Positions 1-9,723 of a DNA stretch of 64,000 nt are shown here, piece after piece; the stretch's first letter is position 1; every line of letters begins with the position of its first letter. A model generated the notes under the pieces. It ran no database searches. It was not told where the DNA came from and worked only from the letters and a program-made list of their open reading frames with translations. Source of the DNA: Marinicella rhabdoformis (GTDB lineage: Bacteria > Pseudomonadota > Gammaproteobacteria > Xanthomonadales > Marinicellaceae); assembly GCF_009671245.1 (NCBI RefSeq), contig NZ_VTFS01000003.1:310001-374000 (forward strand), in the 5' to 3' direction. Made by a program: the position numbers and the translations under genes.

Positions 1-708
1 TTGCGTGGTATATTCATCTAACTTCTTTTGTTGAGGCAACGTTCTACCAACCACACTCATCACCAGCTTTTTACCAATTTCTTTTGCATATGGGCCAGTT
101 GAATTTAACAATTTGACCTGTTTTGACACTTTTTCACCCAATTCAGCATCTGTACACAACTCTGACACCACACCCAAACGAAAAGCCGTATTGGCATCAA
201 AAATTTCTGCCGTTTGGAAATATCGTCTGGCATGCCTTGTACCCATGGCATCAACGACATAAGGAGAAATAACCGCTGGCACCAAACCCAACTTGGCTTC
301 TGTTAAACCAAATTTGGCATCCTCAGTAGCAACAACGATATCACAACAACAAACCAGCCCAACACCACCACCAAGCGCCAAGCCTTGTACTTTAGCAATT
401 GTGGCTTTACTGTTAAAATTAATGGTACGCAATAACTTTGCCAAGCGTTCAGAGTCTGCCTTGTTTTCATCTTGCGTAGCAGAAACCATAGACTTCATCC
501 AGTTAATGTCTGCCCCTGCTGAGAAAGATTGTCCTGCAGATTGCAAAATGATCACACGAACTTCTTTGTCATCATTTAAACCTTCAAAACAAGTGGTTAA
601 ATCTGCAATCATCACTTCATTGAACGCATTGTGTACGTCCGGTCTGTTCATGGTCACTGTGGCTACGCCAGCTGATTTTTCTAAAGTGATGGTTTCAAAG
701 TTTTGCAT
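1..708 (-). CDS. liuC: Methylglutaconyl-CoA hydratase-like enoyl-CoA hydratase (3' end cut by window edge)
   Basis: Crotonase-family enzyme expected to hydrate 3-methylglutaconyl-CoA to HMG-CoA in leucine catabolism. The ATG is at 708-706 and the frame stays open for 236 codons to base 1, so the C-terminus lies outside the window. Visible motifs are the first oxyanion-hole segment SFSAGADINWM (residues 61-71), typical of the methylglutaconyl-CoA branch, the glycine-rich ALGGGVGL (111-118), and FGLTEAKLGLVP (133-144). It lies 52 nt downstream of liuB in the same orientation, as the last visible gene of the ldh-liu operon. The assignment to LiuC rather than another crotonase rests mainly on this context and on the ADINWM motif. 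Genes for the MCC alpha subunit and HMG-CoA lyase probably lie beyond the left edge. Confidence 0.85.
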   Translation of the reverse strand, partial: MQNFETITLEKSAGVATVTMNRPDVHNAFNEVMIADLTTCFEGLNDDKEVRVIILQSAGQSFSAGADINWMKSMVSATQDENKADSERLAKLLRTINFNSKATIAKVQGLALGGGVGLVCCCDIVVATEDAKFGLTEAKLGLVPAVISPYVVDAMGTRHARRYFQTAEIFDANTAFRLGVVSELCTDAELGEKVSKQVKLLNSTGPYAKEIGKKLVMSVVGRTLPQQKKLDEYTTQ

Positions 709-760
709 GTTTCATCTCGTTAATTTGCTGAATCTAATTTAATCATGAAAGCCAATCAGC

Positions 761-2368
761 TTACATTCTGAAGACGCCATATTTCACATCACCGACATCC
801 GCTTGGGTGCTGGCTTCTATGGCCAATGCCAAGACACGACGCGTGTCAGCAGGGTCAATCACACCATCATCCCACAAACGCGCTGTCGAATAATAGGGGT
901 GACCCTGATCTTCATACTGGTCTTTAATGTGGTCAAAGAACTGCTGTTTTTCAGTTGAATCCCATTCAATGCCAGCTTTGTCCATACCGTCTTGTTTGAC
1001 TGTGGTCAAAACCGATGCGGCCTGTTCACCACCCATGACTGAAATTCTGGCATTGGGCCACATCCACAAGAAGCGTCCACCATAGGCACGGCCATTCATG
1101 GCATAGTTTCCGGCACCAAATGAACCTCCAATAACCACGGTAAACTTCGGCACTTGGGCACAAGCAACAGCGGTCACCATTTTGGCGCCGTCTTTGGCTA
1201 TGCCTGCATTTTCATATTTTTGACCGACCATAAAGCCGGTGATGTTTTGTAAAAACACCAAAGGAATTTTACGTTGGTTACACAACTCGACAAAATGTGC
1301 ACCCTTCAAAGCAGACTCAGCGAATAAAATGCCGTTATTGGCAACGATGCCGACGGGATATCCATTGATGTGGGCAAAGCCACAAATCAAAGTGGTACCG
1401 TATTTTGCTTTGAATTCTTGGAATTCTGAGCCATCGACAATACGTGCAATGATTTCTTTCACATCATAAGGAATGCGCGTACTTTGAGGCACAATACCGT
1501 ACAAGTCACTTTTTGGATACAAGGGTTCTTTCGGTTCTTTTTGTTTTAACCAGTCATGTGCTGGTCGATTCAAAAATTGCAGTGTGTTGCGTGCCATTTG
1601 CAAAGCATGCTCATCATTTTCTGCAAAATGATCAGTCACACCTGATTGGCTTGAATGCACTTCAGCGCCACCCAATGATTCAGCATCAACTTCCTCACCG
1701 GTTGCGGCTTTGACCAATGGTGGACCACCCAAGAAAATGGTGCCCTGTTCTTTGACAATAATGGCTTCATCACACATCGCTGGTACATACGCACCACCGG
1801 CTGTACATGAACCCATCACCACAGCAATTTGTGGAATATTTTTAGATGACAATTGCGCTTGGTTATAAAAAATACGACCAAAATGCTCTTTGTCTGGAAA
1901 CACTTCATCTTGCAGTGGTAAAAATGCACCACCTGAGTCAACCAAATAAACACAAGGTAAATGGTTTTCTAAAGCAATTTCCTGCGCCCGCAAATGTTTT
2001 TTAACCGTCATTGGGAAATATGTTCCACCTTTGACCGTTGCATCATTGGCAACAACCATAACCGGTTGACCATGCACAGTACCAATACCGGCAACCACAC
2101 CTGCAGCAGGGGCTGCATCTTTGTACATACCATGGGCCGCCATAGGCGCGATTTCTAAAAAGGCGCTACCAGGATCCAATAGCAATTGTATGCGATCACG
2201 GACCAATAATTTTCCGCGACCGGTGTGTCTTTGGCGTGATTTTTCAGAGCCACCCAAGGCTGTTTTTTTCAACTCACCTTTTAATTCATCCACCAAACGG
2301 CGCATGAATTCATGGTTTTCACTGAATTGCGAAGATGCCGAATCTATGGCCGTTTTGATGATTTTCAT
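761..2368 (-). CDS. liuB: Methylcrotonyl-CoA carboxylase carboxyltransferase (beta) subunit
   Basis: The 535-aa carboxyltransferase subunit of the biotin enzyme that carboxylates 3-methylcrotonyl-CoA. It has the usual length and layout of the MCC/PCC beta family. Motifs are the N-terminal [11 protein letters not shown] near residue 50, the CoA-binding carboxyltransferase core [11 protein letters not shown] (about 143-153), [13 protein letters not shown], and a second crotonase-like half with [13 protein letters not shown] near 415. The [11 protein letters not shown] segment is typical of MCC rather than propionyl-CoA carboxylase. The biotin-carrying alpha subunit is not in the window. The ATG at 2368 starts 2 nt after the thiolase stop, so the two genes are probably translationally coupled. 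Its place between isovaleryl-CoA dehydrogenase and LiuC supports the role. Confidence 0.93.
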   Translation of the reverse strand: MKIIKTAIDSASSQFSENHEFMRRLVDELKGELKKTALGGSEKSRQRHTGRGKLLVRDRIQLLLDPGSAFLEIAPMAAHGMYKDAAPAAGVVAGIGTVHGQPVMVVANDATVKGGTYFPMTVKKHLRAQEIALENHLPCVYLVDSGGAFLPLQDEVFPDKEHFGRIFYNQAQLSSKNIPQIAVVMGSCTAGGAYVPAMCDEAIIVKEQGTIFLGGPPLVKAATGEEVDAESLGGAEVHSSQSGVTDHFAENDEHALQMARNTLQFLNRPAHDWLKQKEPKEPLYPKSDLYGIVPQSTRIPYDVKEIIARIVDGSEFQEFKAKYGTTLICGFAHINGYPVGIVANNGILFAESALKGAHFVELCNQRKIPLVFLQNITGFMVGQKYENAGIAKDGAKMVTAVACAQVPKFTVVIGGSFGAGNYAMNGRAYGGRFLWMWPNARISVMGGEQAASVLTTVKQDGMDKAGIEWDSTEKQQFFDHIKDQYEDQGHPYYSTARLWDDGVIDPADTRRVLALAIEASTQADVGDVKYGVFRM

Positions 2369-2370
2369 GA

Positions 2371-3552
2371 TTACACCAGTTCAATAGCAATGGCAGTGGC
2401 CTCACCGCCACCGATACACAAAGAGGCCACACCGCGTTTTAATCCACGCTGTTTCAAGGCATAAATCAAACTGACCAAAATGCGGTTACCAGAAGCACCA
2501 ATCGGATGGCCCAAAGCAGTCGCACCACCGTGTACATTCACTTTATCATGATCAATGTTCATGTCTTCCATGGCAGCCATAGTGACCACAGCGAAGGCTT
2601 CATTAATTTCCCATAAATCCACATCTTCAACTGTCCAATTGATTTTCTCAAGTAGCTGCTGCATCGCACCCACTGGTGCCGTTGTGAACCATTCTGGTGC
2701 ATGTGCATATTGATGATGACCGACAATTTTCGCCAGTGGCTTCAAGCCTTTTTCGTTGACATAGCTTTCAGATGCCAATAAGGTCATCGAAGCACCGTCA
2801 GAAATTTTTGATGCATTGGCAGCCGTTACCGTACCGCCATCACGACGAAAAGCCGGACGCAACTTTGGAATTTTATCTAAGTTACAAGTCGGTGGCTCTT
2901 GATCTTTTGAAACCGCAACAACATCACGTCTGTTTTTAACGTCAACGGTTGTGATTTCTTCATCAAAAGCGCCGGATTCAATCGCCGCCATCGCACGTTT
3001 AACCGATGTGGCTGAAAAGTCATCCTGGGCTTCACGGCTGAAGGTGTATTTGTCAGCACAACTTTCAGCAAAAACGCCCATCATGTTACCGTCGTATGGA
3101 TTCTGTAAGCCATCGAAAAACATGTGATCTAACATTTGTGCATGGCCCATACGATAACCGCCACGGGCTTTGGGTAAGACATAAGGTGCCATGGTCATTG
3201 ATTCCATACCGCCTGCCAATACCACTTGAGCTGACCCTGCTTTGATCGCATCATGAGCCATCATCACCGTTTTCATGCCTGAACCACACACTTTATTGAT
3301 GGTGGTGCAACGAACAGACTGAGGTAAGTCGGCCCCTAAAACAGCTTGTCTGGCTGGCGCTTGGCCTACACCTGCAGGCAAAACACAACCAATCAACGCT
3401 TCTTCAACATCAGCGCCTTCAATACCCGCTTGAGCCACTGTGGCCTTAATCGCAGCTGCGCCTAATTGTGGCGAAGGCGTGTTGGCAAATTGACCTTGGA
3501 ATGAGCCAATCGCTGTGCGTTTGGCAGCGACAATGTAAATGTTTTCACTCAT
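2371..3552 (-). CDS. Acetyl-CoA C-acetyltransferase (thiolase)
   Basis: A 393-aa thiolase II of the AtoB/PhaA type, the standard length. The acyl-accepting cysteine is in NKVCGSGMK (C89). The C-terminal catalytic residues are in GHPIGASG (His) and SLCIGGGEA (Cys). The expected reaction is reversible thiolysis of acetoacetyl-CoA to two acetyl-CoA. It sits between liuA (50-nt gap) and liuB (2-nt gap) in one minus-strand operon. That fits a need to process the acetoacetate end of leucine breakdown once it is activated to the CoA ester by AacS (52097-54049). The exact chain-length preference cannot be read from the sequence, so I give no gene symbol. Confidence 0.9.
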   Translation of the reverse strand: MSENIYIVAAKRTAIGSFQGQFANTPSPQLGAAAIKATVAQAGIEGADVEEALIGCVLPAGVGQAPARQAVLGADLPQSVRCTTINKVCGSGMKTVMMAHDAIKAGSAQVVLAGGMESMTMAPYVLPKARGGYRMGHAQMLDHMFFDGLQNPYDGNMMGVFAESCADKYTFSREAQDDFSATSVKRAMAAIESGAFDEEITTVDVKNRRDVVAVSKDQEPPTCNLDKIPKLRPAFRRDGGTVTAANASKISDGASMTLLASESYVNEKGLKPLAKIVGHHQYAHAPEWFTTAPVGAMQQLLEKINWTVEDVDLWEINEAFAVVTMAAMEDMNIDHDKVNVHGGATALGHPIGASGNRILVSLIYALKQRGLKRGVASLCIGGGEATAIAIELV

Positions 3553-3602
3553 GTTTGTTCTCTCAAATAATTTGTAACTGATATTTAATATTAAGCCAAT
3601 TT

Positions 3603-4766
3603 TTAAGCTTTGGCATCACGGTAAAGTTCACGACCAATCAACATCAACCTGATTTCATTTGTGCCTGCGCCAATGTCATACAATTTGGCATCACGCAACA
3701 AACGACCTGTTGGGTATTCATTGATATAACCGTTTCCACCCAATGCTTGAATCGCTTCCAAAGCCACAGCCACTGCTGAAGTCGAAGCAAAGTATAAACA
3801 AGCTGCCGGGTCTAACCTTGACTCAATGCCCAAGTCATAGTCTTTGGCAATGCCGTATGCAAAGTATTTCGACGCTTGTGTTTTGGCGTACATGTCACCC
3901 ATCTTGGCTTGCATCAAACCGAACGAGCCCAGATCCTGACCGAACTGCTTGCGTTCAGCAACATAAGGAACCGCTGCATCTAATGCTGCTTGCATGATGC
4001 CAATTGGGCCACCTGAAAGAACCACTCGCTCTGTATTCAAACCAGACATTAATATTTTAACGCCTTGATTCACTTCACCTAATATATTTTCTTTTGGAAT
4101 GCGGCAATCTTCAAACACCAATTCACAGGTGTTAGAACCACGCATACCAAATTTATCTAATTTTTGTGCCGTAGAAAAGCCAGCCATGCCTTTTTCAACC
4201 AAGAAAGCCGTCATGCATTTTGAACCGGCCTCTTTACCAGCAGTTCGCATATAAACAATCAGCACATCAGCATCTGGACCATTGGTGATCCACATTTTGT
4301 TGCCATTAGCGACCCAGTGGTCACCGTCTTCTTTTGCTGTACAAGCCATTGAACCGACCACGTCCGAACCAGCACCTGGCTCGCTCATGGCCAAAGCGCC
4401 TACAAACTCGCCAGAACACAGTTTTGGCAAGTATTTTTGCTTTTGTGCTTCATTGGCGTGCTTGAATAAATTATTGACGCACAAATTTGAATGTGCGCCA
4501 TACGATAAGCCAACTGATGCCGAACCCCGAGAAATCTCTTCCATGGCCACCAAATGAGCCAAATAGCCCATTTCAGAACCACCGTATTCACCGGGAATGG
4601 TCATACCCAATAAGCCCAAATCACCCATCTTCTGCCATAAATCAGCAGGAAATAAGTTGTCTAGGTCAATTTGCTCTGCACGAGGCGAAATTTCTTCAGC
4701 AGTGAATTTACGAACGGTGTCTCTCAACAGCTCTAATTCCTCTGAAAGTGCGACATCATAGTTCAT
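3603..4766 (-). CDS. liuA: Isovaleryl-CoA dehydrogenase
   Basis: A 387-aa FAD-dependent acyl-CoA dehydrogenase that oxidises isovaleryl-CoA to 3-methylcrotonyl-CoA, passing electrons to ETF. It shows the signatures LAMSEPGAGSD (125-135) and, near the C-terminus, ALGGNGYINEYPTGRLLRDAK. The predicted catalytic base is Glu246 in LNTERVVLSGGP. A glutamate at this place, rather than near residue 376, is the hallmark of isovaleryl-CoA dehydrogenases. Its ATG overlaps the TGA of ldh by one base (TGATG at 4764-4768), so translation is coupled. The first two steps specific to leucine are therefore encoded side by side. Confidence 0.93.
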   Translation of the reverse strand: MNYDVALSEELELLRDTVRKFTAEEISPRAEQIDLDNLFPADLWQKMGDLGLLGMTIPGEYGGSEMGYLAHLVAMEEISRGSASVGLSYGAHSNLCVNNLFKHANEAQKQKYLPKLCSGEFVGALAMSEPGAGSDVVGSMACTAKEDGDHWVANGNKMWITNGPDADVLIVYMRTAGKEAGSKCMTAFLVEKGMAGFSTAQKLDKFGMRGSNTCELVFEDCRIPKENILGEVNQGVKILMSGLNTERVVLSGGPIGIMQAALDAAVPYVAERKQFGQDLGSFGLMQAKMGDMYAKTQASKYFAYGIAKDYDLGIESRLDPAACLYFASTSAVAVALEAIQALGGNGYINEYPTGRLLRDAKLYDIGAGTNEIRLMLIGRELYRDAKA

Positions 4767-5878
4767 CAGCTGTTACCGCTTTTAGTTCTACCAGAAAAGT
4801 TGACTTTACGTTGGTTCATATAAGGCAACTTCACACGACCCATGGTTTGGATTCGCTCTTCACCCATGCGATCAGCCGCTTGCCAAGAAGCAATCCCATC
4901 ACGCTCAGCAATGTCATAAATTTTCTTGATGTTGTAATAAATATTACGTGTCATGCGCATCGCACGTTCACGGTTATAACCTTCTAATTCGATAGAAACG
5001 TTCATCAAACCGCCAGCATTCACAGCGTAATCAGGGGCATAAATCATGCCACGTTTTTCTAACTCATTTCCATGGCGCTCTTCTGCCAATTGGTTATTAG
5101 CAGAACCACAGATGATGTCACACTTCAAACGCTCTAAGGTTTCATCATTAACCGTCGCACCTAAAGCACAAGGCACATAAACTTCAGCATCAACATCATA
5201 AATCTCATCTAAACCAACGGCTTCACAACCCAGCTCTTCAACACATTGGTTTACTGCTTCTTGGTTGATATCAGTGACAAAAACTTTGGCGCCATCGGCA
5301 CGCAACAATTTAACCAATTCGAAACCAACATGGCCCACACCTTGAACTGCGTAGGTATAATTACCCACTTCTTGGTTGCCATATTTTTTTTCTAAACTGG
5401 CTTTGATGCCCTGGTATGTACCGAATGCAGTAAACGGTGAAGGATCCCCAGAACCACCATGCATTTGATGAACACCAACCACATTATCTGTTTCTTGAAA
5501 CACATACTCCATGTCATTCACATCAATACCAACGTCTTCCGCTGTAATATAGCGACCACCTAATGAATCCATAAAACGACCAAAAGCACGGAACAATTCT
5601 TCAGATTTATCAGTTTTAGGGTCACCTATGATGATAGATTTACCACCACCCAAGTTCAAACCAGAAACAGCAGCTTTGTAAGTCATACCACGTGACAAAC
5701 GCAACACGTCATTCAAAGCTTCTTGCTCAGTTTTATAAGGCCACATACGCAAACCACCCAAGGCAGGTCCCAATACCGTATTGTGAATCGCAATTATGGC
5801 TTTCAAGCCCACATCTTTGTTATGACAAAAAACCACTTCTTCGTGTTCGGTTTTGTCGATGGTCTCAAAAATATTCAT
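4766..5878 (-). CDS. ldh: Leucine dehydrogenase
   Basis: A 370-aa Glu/Leu/Phe/Val dehydrogenase that deaminates leucine and other branched-chain amino acids with NAD+. It has the two lysines expected in the active site, K68 in GMTYKAAV and K80 in GLNLGGGKSI, matching their positions in Bacillus leucine dehydrogenase. It also has the glycine-rich nucleotide-binding loop VQGVGHVGFE. It is the first gene of the minus-strand operon ldh-liuA-thiolase-liuB-liuC, preceded by a leader of about 260 nt that contains hairpins. Starting the liu pathway with a dehydrogenase instead of relying only on a transaminase is notable, but seen in some marine gammaproteobacteria. Valine dehydrogenase activity is also possible. 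Confidence 0.92.
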   Translation of the reverse strand: MNIFETIDKTEHEEVVFCHNKDVGLKAIIAIHNTVLGPALGGLRMWPYKTEQEALNDVLRLSRGMTYKAAVSGLNLGGGKSIIIGDPKTDKSEELFRAFGRFMDSLGGRYITAEDVGIDVNDMEYVFQETDNVVGVHQMHGGSGDPSPFTAFGTYQGIKASLEKKYGNQEVGNYTYAVQGVGHVGFELVKLLRADGAKVFVTDINQEAVNQCVEELGCEAVGLDEIYDVDAEVYVPCALGATVNDETLERLKCDIICGSANNQLAEERHGNELEKRGMIYAPDYAVNAGGLMNVSIELEGYNRERAMRMTRNIYYNIKKIYDIAERDGIASWQAADRMGEERIQTMGRVKLPYMNQRKVNFSGRTKSGNS

Positions 5879-6013
5879 GTTTTGTCCTCATCAGAATCGA
5901 TCAGATCTTTGTCTCATCGTCTGCTTAATATTCTAGAATGATTCAAGCCAAGATGCCCCAAGGAATTCCAAGGTGTCCACAGCTGTCAGTGAATCGTGGT
6001 GTCCCCCTCGAAC

Positions 6014-6036
6014 GAAAAAAGCGGCATAAGCCACTT
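6014..6036 (-). terminator. Rho-independent terminator (or attenuator) between pheA and ldh
   Basis: Read on the minus strand, AAGTGGC-TTAT-GCCGCTT forms a 7-bp stem with one G-T pair and a 4-nt loop (6019-6036), followed by a run of T. It lies about 105 nt past the pheA stop and 135 nt before the ldh start. The simplest role is termination of pheA. Because a TATAAT-like box lies between pheA and this hairpin, it could instead act as an attenuator in the ldh leader. Confidence 0.65.
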
Positions 6037-6060
6037 GATTGAATGAAGGTTTTGAAAAAT

Positions 6061-6100
6061 GCAGGCTTTAGATTCGCCTGCCAATCGGCGCGCAATTATA
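6061..6100 (-). promoter_or_regulatory. Possible -10 box and leader hairpin upstream of ldh
   Basis: On the minus strand a perfect TATAAT lies at 6100-6095. Just downstream is an inverted repeat, GCAGGC with a 9-nt loop and GCCTGC (6061-6081), followed by ATTTTTC. A convincing -35 box at the right distance is not visible, so the promoter call is weak. If transcription starts near 6088 the ldh transcript would carry a 5' leader of about 210 nt with two hairpins. Confidence 0.3.
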
Positions 6101-6141
6101 CAATAAAAACTGTTTTTTTGCACGCCTTGGCTGAACTGATG

Positions 6142-7230
6142 TCAGACTGACTGTGGGTAGGAACCCAGAACCTTTAAATGCTTAGTGAATCGCTCCATTT
6201 GACGCATTGCTTTGGCAATATTTTCATCCTCAACATGACCGACTAAATCAATAAAAAATACATAATCCCATCGGCCTTGTTTGGATGGTCTTGACTCAAT
6301 CCGCGTCATGCTGACACCGCAGTCATTCAAAGGCTTCAGTAAATGAAACAACACACCTGCTTCATCCTCTGCTGACACCATCAATGATGTCTTATCCTGA
6401 CCACTGCTGTTCAAAACCTGTTTGCCAATCATTAAAAACCGAGTGGCATTATCAGCCCGATCTTCAATTTCACTGTACAAGATTTCTAGACCATACATCG
6501 CCGCTGCTGACTCTCCTGCAATCGCTGCAGCATGATCTGAATAACTGGCTTTTCTGGCTGCAGCTGCATTACTACTGACTGACACTGTTTCTACATGCGG
6601 TGCATTATTTTTCAACCAAGCACGACATTGAGCCAAAGATTGCCGGTGAGAATACACCACCTTGACATCAGACAAGTTCTTACATTGACTCATTAAATGG
6701 TGGTGAATAGGCAAATCTAACTCGCCACATATCTTTAATGGTGACGATAAAAACATGTCCAATGTATTATTTACGGCACCCTCAGTTGAATTTTCTACTG
6801 GCACCACACCGAAATCTGCCACACCTGCTTCAACCTCTGCAAACACCTGATCAATAGAGGCTTCTGGCATGGCTTTAACCGAATGACCAAAAAATTTGTA
6901 TGTCGCCATTTCAGAGAATGTCCCCTCAGGGCCCAAATAAGCAATATTTAATGGCTTTTGTTGTGCCAAACATGCTGACATGATTTCACGGAACAAACGC
7001 ACCAAAGTTTCATCTTTCAAAGGGCCGTCATTGCGCGCTTTCACTTCACGTAAAACCTGAGCTTCACGTTCAGGTCGATAATAAATACCTCCTGTTTCAG
7101 CTTTTGACTTGCTTTGAGCCACTTCATTGGCTATTTCAGCGCGTTGAGAAATCAGGGATTGAATGTCTGCATCTATACCGTCAATTTTCGTTCTTAAACT
7201 CAACAACCATTCTTTGTTATCTTGTGTCAT
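6142..7230 (-). CDS. pheA: Bifunctional chorismate mutase / prephenate dehydratase (P-protein)
   Basis: Makes phenylpyruvate from chorismate in two steps. Three domains are visible: an N-terminal AroQ chorismate mutase helix bundle (about residues 5-90, with LRTKIDGIDADIQ and YYRPEREAQVLR), a periplasmic-binding-fold prephenate dehydratase (about 95-275, starting IAYLGPEGTFSE and ending NATRFLMIG), and a C-terminal ACT domain with the phenylalanine-binding ESRP motif (RIESRPSKQGRWDYVFFID). Feedback inhibition by phenylalanine is expected. I chose the ATG at 7230, which gives 362 aa, the normal family length. The frame also allows an ATG at 7260, which would add an uncharged extension. No clear Shine-Dalgarno precedes either. 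Confidence 0.92.
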   Translation of the reverse strand: MTQDNKEWLLSLRTKIDGIDADIQSLISQRAEIANEVAQSKSKAETGGIYYRPEREAQVLREVKARNDGPLKDETLVRLFREIMSACLAQQKPLNIAYLGPEGTFSEMATYKFFGHSVKAMPEASIDQVFAEVEAGVADFGVVPVENSTEGAVNNTLDMFLSSPLKICGELDLPIHHHLMSQCKNLSDVKVVYSHRQSLAQCRAWLKNNAPHVETVSVSSNAAAARKASYSDHAAAIAGESAAAMYGLEILYSEIEDRADNATRFLMIGKQVLNSSGQDKTSLMVSAEDEAGVLFHLLKPLNDCGVSMTRIESRPSKQGRWDYVFFIDLVGHVEDENIAKAMRQMERFTKHLKVLGSYPQSV

Positions 7231-7370
7231 GTGCGTAAAAAAAAATCTATTAACTGGCATTGTAAGTCAAATATTATGACCTTGGTCTCTTGATAACAAA
7301 AAAATATGTCAGTAAAAGACTCACCCATGTGTTTAAAGGGATAACACCAATAAAAAAACAGGAGAGAATG

Positions 7371-7793
7371 ATGAAAAAATTATCAATATTAACCTTGGCC
7401 CTTACATTAAGTGCATGCGGTGAATCAGGCACACCAAGAGAACGTGCAGAAGCCAACTTCCATCAAATCAACAAAGCTTGCGCCGACAAAATGGGAGACT
7501 ATTCAGGAACAGCAGGGTTGATTGCTTACAATGGCAGTGACCGTGAAAGAAAGTACAAAGATGTGGCATCAGCTGAAGGCGATGATCGCACCATCTTGAA
7601 TCGCATGTGCTACCAAATCAGCAAACTCAAGGAAGGCAGCGACAAAAACAGCTACACCGTCATGTCATTTGAAGAAGAACCTGAGGGTGAGCAAACCTGG
7701 TATGTACTGAATATAAAATACCCTAACAACAAGCAAGCACAATTTGCATTCATTGATATCAAAGGCACTATGGCCTTGGGCGACATAGACTGA
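7371..7793 (+). CDS. Small predicted lipoprotein, function unknown
   Basis: An exported protein of about 140 aa with an N-terminal signal MKKLSILTLALTLSACGES. The lipobox LSAC marks a likely lipid-modified cysteine. The start is set by the GGAGAG Shine-Dalgarno at 7361-7366. ATG codons at 7368 and 7371 are both possible and the second has better spacing; the frame is open further upstream without support. The mature part has two more cysteines (NKACADK and NRMCYQ) and a C-terminal half with beta-strand character (YTVMSFEEEPEGEQ, WYVLNIKYPN). I do not recognise a family. It is divergent from pheA and ends 8 nt before a strong terminator, so it is probably a single-gene transcript. Confidence 0.75.
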   Translation: MKKLSILTLALTLSACGESGTPRERAEANFHQINKACADKMGDYSGTAGLIAYNGSDRERKYKDVASAEGDDRTILNRMCYQISKLKEGSDKNSYTVMSFEEEPEGEQTWYVLNIKYPNNKQAQFAFIDIKGTMALGDID

Positions 7794-7800
7794 TGCGGTT

Positions 7801-7836
7801 AAAAAGCTGTCACACAATACTGTGACAGCTTTTTTA
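7801..7836 (+). terminator. Strong bidirectional rho-independent terminator
   Basis: AAAAAGCTGTCACA and TGTGACAGCTTTTTT form a long perfect stem around a 6-nt loop. A-tract and T-tract flank it, so it works in both directions. It separates the convergent lipoprotein gene (plus) and the exeM-like gene (minus). Confidence 0.92.
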
Positions 7837-7842
7837 TTGTGT

Positions 7843-9648
7843 TTATAAATCCAACCCCATGATGACCAAGTCATGATCTGATGAACTGAATGGCCCTTTG
7901 TCATAGAAGTGCTTCGGCCTATCCTGACCTTCATCCAAACCTTCAAGGTCGTAACTGAAACCGCGAAATTCATCTGAGTTGATGTGCCATTGTTTGAACC
8001 CATTGGTATATTCAAGCACATTGCGACTCACCATGATGTGGTCCAAAGCCCCCACTTTACCACGATAAGATGTGGTCCAATTTTGATCCCCTATCTCATG
8101 TCGAGCCAAGTCCGTGTAGCCACCGGCTTCTAATATACGAATTGAATCTTCACGGCCGTAGCTGTTGAAGTCACCTGCCAAAACAGTATGTTCTATTCCC
8201 AGCCCTAATGGATCGGACTTAATCCAAGCCACCAATTGTTTGGCAGCCAATGCACGCTCACCAGCGTAACAACCTTGTCCATCACCTTGGGCTTTGTTGT
8301 CACCTTTAGCTTCCCGACAACTTTTAGATTTCAAGTGGATTGATGCCAGCTGAAACTGCTTGCCTGAACGGGTTTCGAAGCCTTGTAACAAAATAGGACG
8401 GTGTCTGTGCACTTTAAACTCAGGGTCACTTTTGTTGTCCAACACGGCGAACTCACCCACAGGCTTCACCGCTTGCTTTTTATAAATAATACCCACTTTG
8501 ATGACATCATCAGCCAAATAGCCACTGTCAACAAAACCCCATGCCGTCTTGCTTGCTTTATTCAAGGCGTTGACCAACGCTTTAACACTGGCATCGTCAT
8601 CATTTTGTAACTCTTGCAAGGCAACCACGTCAGCACCCGATTGCACAATCGCTGACACTGTTTTATTCAACTGGCGGTTAAACTCTTGTTCGCTGTCAGC
8701 ACCTCGACATCCCCAAGATTTTTTTGGCCCACAGATTTCTATACCGTTATCAATGGTATGAAAAAAGTTTTCTATATTGAATGTGGCCACTTTCAATTGG
8801 CCATTGATACCTTGAACCACTGGCGTCCGCAAACTGCCACCCGCAGTAAACTGAAGCTGTGATGTCGGTTGAATTTTGTATTCACCAAAGGCGTAATCTA
8901 AAACGCCCGTCACAGGAGACACTTGGTAACCCAAGCGAACGGGGTTTTTGGCACTGAATCTTTTGCCTACATGATCAACTGTTATGGTCTGATCAGCAAA
9001 TGATTTATTTTTTCCATCATCAAGCTTGATTTGATTCATGGCATTTTGTAGCATCACCTTCTTGGCATCAGCTCCTGGCATGGCCACTTGCGTGGCACTG
9101 AACAACCTGCCAGCAGATAGCGTAATCTGACCGTGTTTTGCAAAACTGTAAGTATCGGTCACGGTTAATTGTTGTGGCAAAGTCACTCGCATGCCTTCAA
9201 AAGGCTCTAAATTTTTATCTGACAGCGGTAAAGTAATCGCCGTTGCTTCAGGTAAAGGCACTTGCTCAGCACAAACATCACCAATCATGGCAGAATGAAT
9301 TTGCGTCAAGTCATGGCGCTCTGACACCATGCCATGGACCACCACATGACTGCCCAACGACACATCAGTTTTTGAGTGATGTACAAACACAGCCTCAGAA
9401 GTCTTTGGGTTGTCATCCGCTTTGAGCGACTGCAAATAAAAACCTTCTAAAGCACCTTTTCCTTGAAAATCTCCGACAACCACACCTTCAACAGTGACTT
9501 TTTGACCAAGCAATGGACTCTTGGCACCGTCACCTTGCACTTCAGCAATAGTGACACTTGTGCGGTTACACATCGTACTGGCTTGGCTGTGGAAACTGAC
9601 GAGTAAAGCCAAGGCTAAGGATAGTTTTGGTGCAATTGAGTTTTTCAT
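7843..9648 (-). CDS. ExeM/NucH-family extracellular endonuclease
   Basis: A 601-aa secreted DNase-like protein with a signal peptide (MKNSIAPKLSLALALLVSFHSQA). An OB-fold-like N-terminal region (about residues 30-270) includes VTIAEVQGDGAKSPLLGQKV and FYLQSLKADDNPKTSEAVFV, the layout of ExeM/NucH enzymes. The C-terminal endonuclease/exonuclease/phosphatase domain (about 285-600) has FNIENFF, VVALQELQN (metal-binding Glu), SIHLKSKSC, LAGDFNSYG and the final SSDHDLVIMGL with the catalytic Asp-His. It probably degrades extracellular DNA for phosphate or biofilm turnover. No C-terminal GlyGly-CTERM or membrane anchor is visible, so it is predicted to be free or periplasmic. It is probably its own transcript, bounded by terminators on both sides. 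Confidence 0.88.
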   Translation of the reverse strand: MKNSIAPKLSLALALLVSFHSQASTMCNRTSVTIAEVQGDGAKSPLLGQKVTVEGVVVGDFQGKGALEGFYLQSLKADDNPKTSEAVFVHHSKTDVSLGSHVVVHGMVSERHDLTQIHSAMIGDVCAEQVPLPEATAITLPLSDKNLEPFEGMRVTLPQQLTVTDTYSFAKHGQITLSAGRLFSATQVAMPGADAKKVMLQNAMNQIKLDDGKNKSFADQTITVDHVGKRFSAKNPVRLGYQVSPVTGVLDYAFGEYKIQPTSQLQFTAGGSLRTPVVQGINGQLKVATFNIENFFHTIDNGIEICGPKKSWGCRGADSEQEFNRQLNKTVSAIVQSGADVVALQELQNDDDASVKALVNALNKASKTAWGFVDSGYLADDVIKVGIIYKKQAVKPVGEFAVLDNKSDPEFKVHRHRPILLQGFETRSGKQFQLASIHLKSKSCREAKGDNKAQGDGQGCYAGERALAAKQLVAWIKSDPLGLGIEHTVLAGDFNSYGREDSIRILEAGGYTDLARHEIGDQNWTTSYRGKVGALDHIMVSRNVLEYTNGFKQWHINSDEFRGFSYDLEGLDEGQDRPKHFYDKGPFSSSDHDLVIMGLDL

Positions 9649-9670
9649 GTGGGATTCGAATTTATTTTTC

Positions 9671-9709
9671 TACAAAAATGCCACAAAGCTTATATCAACT
9701 TTGTGGCAA
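9671..9709 (-). terminator. Rho-independent terminator of the M14 carboxypeptidase gene
   Basis: On the minus strand GCCACAAAG and CTTTGTGGC pair around a 10-nt loop and are followed by ATTTTTG. It lies 15 nt past the stop of the M14 gene and ahead of the exeM-like start. Confidence 0.8.
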
Positions 9710-9723
9710 TGGTATGAATCTAT

